In this document: in pieces, positions 1 to 5,261 of the stretch | How positions within the stretch are numbered: position 1 is the stretch's first letter | Layout of the letters: every line of letters begins with the position of its first letter | NCBI GenBank assembly: GCA_937983495.1 | Contig: CALKAA010000265.1 | Span: forward strand, 1-7,419 | DNA: 7,419 nt | Direction: 5' to 3' | From: an uncultured Gemmobacter sp. | GTDB taxonomy: Bacteria > Pseudomonadota > Alphaproteobacteria > Rhodobacterales > Rhodobacteraceae | Notes under the pieces: generated by a model | Database searches by the model: none | What the model saw: only the letters and a program-made list of their open reading frames with translations | What the model was told of the DNA's origin: nothing | Translations under genes and position numbers: made by a program

Positions 1-138
1 TTGCGGCAGGTGCCCTTCGACCCTGCGGCGCTGACCCGGGCCACCTTTCCGGGGGTGGAACTGGATTTCGGCATCGAGGCCTGCGATGCCCGGCTGCGCG
101 CCAATGCCCCGGAGTTTTACCAGCGGAACGGGCTGTAA
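1..138 (+). CDS. C-terminal fragment of an unrecognised protein
   Basis: An open frame enters from the left edge and runs in frame 1 for 45 codons to a TAA stop at 136-138. The visible tail contains ATFPGVELDFGIEACDARLR and ends in EFYQRNGL. The codon use (GC-rich third positions) matches the neighbouring genes, so this is very likely the true 3' end of a gene that starts outside the window. I do not recognise the family from this tail: there is no catalytic motif, membrane segment or repeat in it. Its neighbours suggest a role in polysaccharide or glycan metabolism, but that is context only. It converges with the sulfotransferase-like gene that ends at 171, and a GC-rich hairpin begins directly after its stop codon. 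Confidence 0.6.
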   Translation: MRQVPFDPAALTRATFPGVELDFGIEACDARLRANAPEFYQRNGL

Positions 139-152
139 GGGGCCACGGCCCC
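139..152. terminator. GC-rich hairpin between convergent genes, possible bidirectional terminator
   Basis: GGGGCC and GGCCCC are separated by AC, giving a 5-6 bp GC-only stem with a very small loop. It begins immediately after the TAA of the upstream partial gene and lies 19 bases beyond the stop of the convergent minus-strand gene. There is no T-tract on either side, so it is not a textbook intrinsic terminator. The position between two converging genes is the main support. Confidence 0.4.
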
Positions 153-170
153 CGAGCTACGCACCCGGCG

Positions 171-1310
171 TCACGCCCCCTCCGGCCCTTCGCCATGCAC
201 CGCCTGCACCCGCAGCCGGTGCAGATAGGCCGGCCAGGGCCCGCTGTCATGATCCAGCATCCGGTCCAGTCCTGCGGCAAGCACCTGCACCACCCGCAGC
301 GTCTCGGGGGGGAAATGATCCTCGGGCGCGTAGGATTGCGCCCGCGGCAGGGCCTCATCCACCGCGCGGTCCAGATCACGGCGAAACAGGCCGCGCTGCC
401 CGAAGAACTGCCGGTCCAGCGCCTCGGCATCCTCCAGATAGGCACGGCGGATCTCTTCGGCCAGCGCCTTGTGCAGCATCAGCTTTGTGCCCGGCGCGCC
501 CTTGCGGGTGGTGCGGGCCAGGCTTTCCGCCAGCTCCCACCCCATCGCATGCCGCAACCTTGGCCCGCGCGCCGCCAGCGCGTCCTGCACCAGCCGCACC
601 AGCACCAGATCCTCCAGACAGAGGCTCTCATTGGCGGCAGGCCCCGGCGCCACACTGACCCGCGCCGGATCGGGGAAACCGGTCTCGATGAAATCCTGCA
701 AGACCGAGCCGCCGGCCAGTTCGGCGCGGATCATCGGGCGCAGCCGCAGATGCGCCCCGAACACCGCCTGCCAGCGGGCGAGGCCGGGCGCATAGCGAAA
801 GCGGCCATCCTGCACGCTGCGGGCATGAAACATCTGCGGCGTGCCCTGAAACAGACCCAGCTTCATACGCTCGGCAAAGCTGGACAGCATCCGCCCGGCA
901 TGGGGTCGCACATAGCAGATCACCGCATGATCGCCGACATGGGGCAGGAAGAACTCAGTCATCACGGCACGCACCTGCCCAGGCTCCGCCGCCTCGAACT
1001 CCTCGCCCGAGATCACCGCCACCTCGTAATCGCCCCGCGCCATGCGCCCGGCAATGGTGGGCAGGTCGGGCATGCCTGGCGCGCCCGGCAACAGGCGGCC
1101 CTCCTGCGCGTAATGATCGACATGGCGGCGCAGGTAATTATGGGTCAGCTTGGCCGGATAAAGGATGCGCCCGCCCGCCAGCCGCACCCGCCCCGTGGCA
1201 AAAGCATATTGCACCGAGGTGGAGCCGGTCTTGTGATGGCCGATATGGAGCAGCAGCTTGCGCGGCCCGGAGGTGCTGATCGGGGGGGCGCTGGCCTGGG
1301 TGCTGGTCAT
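171..1310 (-). CDS. P-loop sulfotransferase-like protein (STF-A)
   Basis: This 379-residue protein probably transfers sulfate from PAPS to an acceptor, most likely a glycan given its neighbours. Near the N-terminus, residues 22-32 read HIGHHKTGSTS, the 5'-phosphosulfate-binding loop in the HKTGTTS variant of the canonical PKSGTTW. Residues 101-105 (SGEEF) and the strand-plus-loop ICYVRPHAGRMLSS (Arg135, Ser143) fit the 3'-phosphate-binding region of the fold. A later NESL motif lies at 227-230. There is no signal peptide or membrane segment, so it should be cytoplasmic. The ATG at 1310 has only a weak ribosome-binding site, but no other start retains the P-loop comfortably. The gene stands alone, divergent from glf and convergent with the partial gene at 1-138. 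It is homologous to the protein at 4095-5216. The acceptor is unknown, and some members of this family are annotated only as hypothetical. Confidence 0.8.
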   Translation of the reverse strand: MTSTQASAPPISTSGPRKLLLHIGHHKTGSTSVQYAFATGRVRLAGGRILYPAKLTHNYLRRHVDHYAQEGRLLPGAPGMPDLPTIAGRMARGDYEVAVISGEEFEAAEPGQVRAVMTEFFLPHVGDHAVICYVRPHAGRMLSSFAERMKLGLFQGTPQMFHARSVQDGRFRYAPGLARWQAVFGAHLRLRPMIRAELAGGSVLQDFIETGFPDPARVSVAPGPAANESLCLEDLVLVRLVQDALAARGPRLRHAMGWELAESLARTTRKGAPGTKLMLHKALAEEIRRAYLEDAEALDRQFFGQRGLFRRDLDRAVDEALPRAQSYAPEDHFPPETLRVVQVLAAGLDRMLDHDSGPWPAYLHRLRVQAVHGEGPEGA

Positions 1311-1440
1311 GGGGCAGATCCGTTCGACAGAGGGGGCGCGCCCGTGTCAAACCATGTTTCCCGCCGCGTCGCAACCGGCCGTTCCGGCGCGCAGGGCGGC
1401 AGTTTCCTGCCTTCCTGGCCGCGCGCGCCCCGTCCGCATC

Positions 1441-1470
1441 TTGACCGCCCGGTCCAAGGCTGGGCATAGA
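1441..1470 (+). promoter_or_regulatory. Possible sigma70-type promoter for glf
   Basis: TTGACC at 1441-1446 matches the -35 consensus at five of six positions. It is followed after 18 bases by CATAGA at 1465-1470, a poor -10 match (three of six). It lies in the 230-base divergent region between STF-A and glf and would give a leader of roughly 60 bases. The rest of that region holds no gene that I can support. I found no matching promoter for the STF-A side. Confidence 0.3.
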
Positions 1471-1530
1471 GCGGCGCGCCGGCAGAGAGGCGGGGGCCCT
1501 GAATACGACCCTTTTTTCCTTCTATCCCTT

Positions 1531-1536
1531 GGAGAG
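1531..1536 (+). promoter_or_regulatory. Ribosome binding site that fixes the glf start
   Basis: GGAGAG lies four bases before the ATG at 1541. An in-frame TTG at 1529 would place the binding site inside the coding sequence and would add MERL before the conserved MTKHVLMVGAG. The ATG at 1541 is therefore the better start. Confidence 0.75.
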
Positions 1537-1540
1537 GCTC

Positions 1541-2692
1541 ATGACCAAACATGTTCTGATGGTGGGGGCCGGGCTCTCGGGCGCGGTGATCGGGCGCATG
1601 CTGGCCGAGGCCGGTCACAAGGTGACCGTGCGCGATGCCCGCGACCATATCGCCGGCAATTGCCACACCACCCGCGATGCACAGACCGGCGTCATGGTCC
1701 ATGTCTACGGCCCGCATATCTTCCATACCGACGATGCCGAGGTCTGGGATTATGTGAACAGCTTCGAGACCTTCCTGCCCTACAAGAACCGGGTCAAGAC
1801 CACCTCGCAGGGCGCGGTCTATTCGCTGCCCGTCAACCTGCACACGATCAACCAGTTCTTCGGCCAGACCCTGCGCCCTGACGAGGCGCGCGCCTTTCTG
1901 GAAAGCAAGGCCGATACCTCGATCACCGATCCGCAGACCTTCGAGGATCAGGCGCTGCGCTTTGTCGGGCCCGAGCTGTATGAGGCCTTCTTCAAGGGCT
2001 ATACGATCAAGCAATGGGGCTGCTCGCCCCGCGATCTGCCGGCCTCGATCCTCAAGCGCCTGCCGGTGCGCTTCAACTATGATGACAATTACTTCTTCCA
2101 CAAATTCCAGGGCATGCCGGAAAACGGCTATACCGCCATGGTGGCGCGTATCCTCGATCACGCCAATATCACGGTGGAGCTGAACTGCCCCGTTGCCCGT
2201 GCGGATGCGGCAGGTTTTGACCATGTGTTCTATGCCGGGCCGATCGACGGCTGGTTCGAGTACAAGCTGGGCCGCCTTGGCTATCGCACGCTGGATTTCG
2301 AGCGCTTCGATTACAAGGGTGACTGGCAGGGCTGCGCGGTGATGAATTACGGCGATGTCGCGGTGCCCTTCACCCGCATCACCGAACACAAGCATTTCGC
2401 GCCCTGGGAAAGCCATGAGGGCTCGGTGCTCTATCGCGAGTTTTCCCGCGCCTGCGAACCGGGCGACATTCCCTATTATCCGATCCGGCAGGTGGCCGAG
2501 AAAACCCTGCTGGCCGAATATGTGGGTCTGGCGCAGGCCGAACCCAATGTGACCTTCGTCGGCCGCCTGGGCACCTATCGCTATCTGGATATGGATGTGA
2601 CGATCCGCGAGGCGCTGGATTGCGGGCGGGCTTTCCTCGCAGCGCAGGCCGAGGGCCGCGCCATGCCCGCCTTCACGGTGAACCCGCTCTGA
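1541..2692 (+). CDS. glf: UDP-galactopyranose mutase
   Basis: This FAD-dependent cytoplasmic enzyme interconverts UDP-galactopyranose and UDP-galactofuranose and so makes the donor for galactofuranose glycans. It is 383 residues long, close to the usual bacterial size (about 370-390). The Rossmann FAD loop GAGLSG is at residues 9-14, followed by HIAGN at 36-40 and the family signature VYGPHIFHT at 55-63. Active-site equivalents are present: Trp159 in IKQWG, Arg177 and Tyr184 in RFNYDDNY, Arg279, the tyrosine pair in IPYYPIRQ (310-317), and Arg342 and Tyr348 in GRLGTYRYLD. All key residues of the prokaryotic enzyme that I can place by eye are intact, so it is predicted to be active. The acidic residue following the second beta-strand is Asp32 rather than the more usual Glu. 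The gene is transcribed alone, divergent from STF-A and convergent with ugd. The GlfT2-like gene at 5262-7082 is the probable consumer of its product. Confidence 0.97.
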   Translation: MTKHVLMVGAGLSGAVIGRMLAEAGHKVTVRDARDHIAGNCHTTRDAQTGVMVHVYGPHIFHTDDAEVWDYVNSFETFLPYKNRVKTTSQGAVYSLPVNLHTINQFFGQTLRPDEARAFLESKADTSITDPQTFEDQALRFVGPELYEAFFKGYTIKQWGCSPRDLPASILKRLPVRFNYDDNYFFHKFQGMPENGYTAMVARILDHANITVELNCPVARADAAGFDHVFYAGPIDGWFEYKLGRLGYRTLDFERFDYKGDWQGCAVMNYGDVAVPFTRITEHKHFAPWESHEGSVLYREFSRACEPGDIPYYPIRQVAEKTLLAEYVGLAQAEPNVTFVGRLGTYRYLDMDVTIREALDCGRAFLAAQAEGRAMPAFTVNPL

Positions 2693-2710
2693 GCCTCAGG
2701 CCGGGTTGCA

Positions 2711-2739
2711 GGGCCGCCTCCGCCAAAAGGCGGCGGCCC
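2711..2739. terminator. Hairpin between glf and ugd, possible shared terminator
   Basis: GGGCCG (2711-2716) pairs with CGGCCC (2734-2739), and CCGCC (2720-2724) pairs with GGCGG (2729-2733) around an AAAA loop. This makes an 11 bp GC-rich stem with a three-base CCT bulge on the 5' arm. It lies 18 bases after the glf stop and 9 bases after the ugd stop on the other strand, so it could stop transcription from both sides. There is no T-tract on either flank. Confidence 0.5.
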
Positions 2740-2748
2740 CTCCCCCCG

Positions 2749-3915
2749 TCAATCGACCCCGAACAGGTCGCGGGTGAAGACCTTCTCCGCCACATCGGCC
2801 AGATCCGCATGCATGCGATTGGTCAGGATCAGATCGCATTCCGCCTTGAAGCGGGCCAGATCCTGCGTGACCGGCGAATGAAAGAAATGCGGCTCTGACA
2901 GGCCCGGTTCATAAACCGTGACCGGAATGCCCTTGGCCTTGACCCGCTTCATGATCCCCTGAATGGCACTGTCGCGGAAATTGTCGGACCCGGCCTTCAT
3001 CACCAGACGATAGACCCCCACGCGTTGCGGCTGGCGGGCGAGAATCTGATCGGCGATGAAATCCTTGCGCGTGGCATTGGCCTCGACAACAGCGCGGATC
3101 AGGTTCTGCGGCACGGCATCGTAATTGGCCAGAAGCTGCTTGGTATCCTTGGGCAGGCAATAACCGCCATAGCCGAAAGACGGGTTGTTATACTGCGCGC
3201 CCACCCGCGGATCGAGACAGACCCCTTCGATGATCTGGCGAGTATCCAGCCCATGCGACAGGGCATAGCTGTCCAGCTCGTTGAAATAGGCAACGCGCAG
3301 CGCCAGAAACGTATTGGCAAACAGCTTGATCGCCTCGGCCTCGCGCAGCCCGCAAAGCAGAACCGGCACCTCGGCCTCCAACGCGGCCTCGCGCAACAGC
3401 TCTGCAAAGACCTGCGCCGCCGGCCCCTGCCCGCCCACCACGATGCGCGACGGGTGCAGATTGTCATAAAGCGCCCGCCCCTCGCGCAGGAACTCTGGCG
3501 AGAACAGGATACGGTCGGTCCCCAGACGCGCATTCAGCGCCTCGGTGAACCCGACCGGAATGGTGGATTTGATGATGATCGCCGCCGAAGGGGCATAGCG
3601 CAGCGCAGCGCGCGCCACCGCCTCGACCGAGGAGGTATCGAACTGGTTGGTTTTCGGATCATAGGAGGTCGGCGTGGCGATCACCACGAAATCGGCCCCC
3701 GCCATGGCCTGTGCCGGATCGGTGGTGGCCGTCAGCGCCAGCTCCGCCGTCGCCAGCATGGCCGAAATCTCGGGGTCATGGACTGGCGAGATCCGGGCAT
3801 TGAGACTGTCCACCCGGGCGGGCGTCACATCCAGCGCCCGCACCTCGTGGCGCTGCGCCAGCAAGGTGGCAACAGACAATCCGACATATCCGATCCCTGC
3901 CACTGCAATCTTCAT
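2749..3915 (-). CDS. ugd: UDP-glucose 6-dehydrogenase
   Basis: This enzyme oxidises UDP-glucose to UDP-glucuronate in two NAD-dependent steps in the cytoplasm, supplying acidic sugars for capsule or exopolysaccharide. From the chosen start it has 388 residues, a typical bacterial Ugd length. The NAD loop GIGYVG is at residues 7-12 with Asp29 ending the second strand. TPTSYDPKTNQFDT (81-94), KSTIPVGFT (116-124) and FSPEFLREG (138-146, catalytic Glu141) follow. Lys197 and Asn201 lie in IKLFANTFLALR. The catalytic cysteine is Cys253 in GYGGYCLPKDTK, with Asp257 nearby. The C-terminal domain includes KAGSDNFRDSAI. The ATG at 3915 has a good GAGGGG site five bases upstream, whereas an in-frame TTG at 3930 overlaps that site. 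Other nucleotide-sugar dehydrogenases share the fold, but the TSYDPKTNQFDT and NNPSFGYGGYCLPKDT segments favour the UDP-glucose enzyme. It is divergent from STF-B. Confidence 0.93.
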   Translation of the reverse strand: MKIAVAGIGYVGLSVATLLAQRHEVRALDVTPARVDSLNARISPVHDPEISAMLATAELALTATTDPAQAMAGADFVVIATPTSYDPKTNQFDTSSVEAVARAALRYAPSAAIIIKSTIPVGFTEALNARLGTDRILFSPEFLREGRALYDNLHPSRIVVGGQGPAAQVFAELLREAALEAEVPVLLCGLREAEAIKLFANTFLALRVAYFNELDSYALSHGLDTRQIIEGVCLDPRVGAQYNNPSFGYGGYCLPKDTKQLLANYDAVPQNLIRAVVEANATRKDFIADQILARQPQRVGVYRLVMKAGSDNFRDSAIQGIMKRVKAKGIPVTVYEPGLSEPHFFHSPVTQDLARFKAECDLILTNRMHADLADVAEKVFTRDLFGVD

Positions 3916-3920
3916 GGGCA

Positions 3921-3926
3921 CCCCTC
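3921..3926 (-). promoter_or_regulatory. Ribosome binding site that fixes the ugd start
   Basis: On the minus strand GAGGGG is followed by five bases and the ATG at 3915-3913. This supports the start MKIAVAGIGYVG over a TTG five codons upstream. Confidence 0.7.
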
Positions 3927-4016
3927 GCAAATCCGATGGGCTCGGTGCTTAAGTCGCAGGCAGGTGGATGTAAACGACGTGACCGGCAAAGATACGCAGC
4001 CCGCGCGGCTTCGCGC

Positions 4017-4045
4017 TTCAAAAACCGGATCGAAGCGGCTAGAAG
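4017..4045 (+). promoter_or_regulatory. Weak candidate promoter for the STF-B and glycosyltransferase unit
   Basis: TTCAAA (4017-4022) and TAGAAG (4040-4045) each match the sigma70 consensus at four of six positions and are spaced by 17 bases. They lie about 50 bases before the STF-B start, in the 179-base divergent region shared with ugd. A small GCGCG/CGCGC hairpin (4003-4016) lies just upstream. I see no convincing ugd promoter on the other strand. Matches this weak occur by chance. Confidence 0.25.
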
Positions 4046-4094
4046 GGCCGCCAGATGCGCCCGGAGACACCGGCCGGACAGGATTTGATCGCAG

Positions 4095-5216
4095 ATGAGA
4101 GCTGTTTGCCATATCGGGCACCACAAGACCGGCACGACCTCGCTTCAGGCCTTCTTGTCCCAGAACTCGCACCGGCTGTTGCAGGCGGGCATCCTGTACC
4201 CCTGGGTCGAAAGTCAGGGTGCCGCCGTGGCGCTTGGCAAGGCGGTGCGGGGCGGGGATTTCGCCGCCATGCTGCCCTTCAACGTGCGCGAGGCGCAAAA
4301 TGCGCTGGCCTTCCGCATGCTGGCCGACACGCTGCCGGGCTGGAAAGTGCCGCCCTATCACAATGATCTGCCGCATTCGCGCCAGATGCTGCTGGCGATC
4401 CGCAATCAATGCTCGACCCTCTCGCCGGATCAGGTGGTGCTCTGTTCCGAAGTGATGTCGCATTTCGGCAAGAGCGCCCCCGATCAGATCGCCCGGCTGC
4501 GCAATGTCGGGCTGGAACTGGCGCAGGATTTCACACTCTGGTGCACGCTGCGCCGCCCCGATGAGCAGCTGGTGTCCTGGCATGGCCAGCAGATCCGCTT
4601 TGGCCAGGCCCCTAAGGCGCTGTCAGAACCGGGCGGACTGAACCTTGACTGGCTGCATGTCGATTATCGCGGCGTGGTGGAACCCTGGCTGCAACAGATC
4701 CCGCGCGCCGGCGTCATCCTGCGGCCCTATGGCGAAAGTCTGGATCACGGCGGCTCGGTGGCCGATTTCCAGCGCCATGCCGAGATCGCCTTCCCCAAGG
4801 GGCTTTTGCCGGTTTCGGCGCTGAATGTGGGGTTCAAACCCGCCGTCCTGAGCCTGCTGCGCCGCGCCAACAAGGATTTGCCGGGGCCGCTGGCCAAGAC
4901 GCTGGCGCATGAGGCCCGCACCCTGACCAAGGGCCTGACCCTGGCCGCCACGGCGGAGGTGGAATTTCTGGGCGAGGCCGCCCGCGCCAGGCTGGTGGCG
5001 CATTTCCGCCCGATCCATGACTGGCTGTCGCAGGTTTCAAGCCGCAAGGCCTTCTTCGCCGATTTCGAGGCCATGGCCGAATGCCGCCCGATCCCCGAGG
5101 CCGAGGCCCTGCGTCAGATGCTCGACCAGTTGACGCCGGACCGCATCGCCCGACTGTCCGACCCCGCCTTGCGCGACTATGTGAGCGGGCTTCAGGTCCA
5201 AAGCCCCGCAAGCTGA
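4095..5216 (+). CDS. P-loop sulfotransferase-like protein (STF-B)
   Basis: This 373-residue cytoplasmic protein is probably a PAPS-dependent sulfotransferase, with a glycan as the likely acceptor. The phosphosulfate-binding loop HIGHHKTGTTSLQ is at residues 6-18, almost at the N-terminus, and is followed by GILYP at 32-36. CTLRRPDEQLVSW (150-162), with Arg153/Arg154 and Ser161, fits the 3'-phosphate-binding segment. The stretch ILRPYGESLDHGGSVADF (208-225) aligns with RLRPMIRAELAGGSVLQDF of STF-A, so the two proteins are homologous along much of their length. The NESL motif of STF-A is replaced here by NVGF (244-247). The ATG at 4095 has a modest AGGAT site about ten bases upstream. The gene ends 45 bases before the glycosyltransferase start on the same strand, which suggests one operon. 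It could instead be a related P-loop protein without sulfotransferase activity. Confidence 0.75.
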   Translation: MRAVCHIGHHKTGTTSLQAFLSQNSHRLLQAGILYPWVESQGAAVALGKAVRGGDFAAMLPFNVREAQNALAFRMLADTLPGWKVPPYHNDLPHSRQMLLAIRNQCSTLSPDQVVLCSEVMSHFGKSAPDQIARLRNVGLELAQDFTLWCTLRRPDEQLVSWHGQQIRFGQAPKALSEPGGLNLDWLHVDYRGVVEPWLQQIPRAGVILRPYGESLDHGGSVADFQRHAEIAFPKGLLPVSALNVGFKPAVLSLLRRANKDLPGPLAKTLAHEARTLTKGLTLAATAEVEFLGEAARARLVAHFRPIHDWLSQVSSRKAFFADFEAMAECRPIPEAEALRQMLDQLTPDRIARLSDPALRDYVSGLQVQSPAS

Positions 5217-5251
5217 CCCATCCCGCTGATCACTGCCCCTTTGTCCAGACC

Positions 5252-5255
5252 GGAA
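5252..5255 (+). promoter_or_regulatory. Ribosome binding site supporting the glycosyltransferase start
   Basis: GGAA lies six bases before the ATG at 5262. An in-frame TTG at 5241 would add seven residues (MSRPEHA) but has no purine-rich site in front of it. Confidence 0.5.
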
Positions 5256-5261
5256 CATGCC

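Noticed and set aside
195..1469. A 424-codon plus-strand open frame opposite STF-A
   Set aside because: Its translation is rich in Arg, His, Gln and Pro without motifs, it overlaps the P-loop gene on the other strand, and it extends into the divergent intergenic region. It is a composition shadow.
1472..1481. A 10-base perfect palindrome CGGCGCGCCG just after the candidate glf -10 element, considered as an operator
   Set aside because: Short GC-only palindromes are frequent by chance at this base composition, and no second copy or known operator match is visible.
1494..1517. GGGGGCCC followed by a run of six T bases, resembling an intrinsic terminator upstream of glf
   Set aside because: No stem of useful length pairs directly before the T-tract, and no plus-strand gene lies upstream for it to terminate. 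It is treated as a pyrimidine-rich leader.
1307..2416. A 369-codon minus-strand open frame opposite glf
   Set aside because: Glf motifs on the plus strand are unmistakable, and the antisense translation shows no family signature.
3025..4098. A 357-codon plus-strand open frame opposite ugd and crossing the intergenic region
   Set aside because: The ugd reading is supported by its catalytic cysteine motif and 388-residue length. The antisense product has no motif and would overlap the STF-B start.
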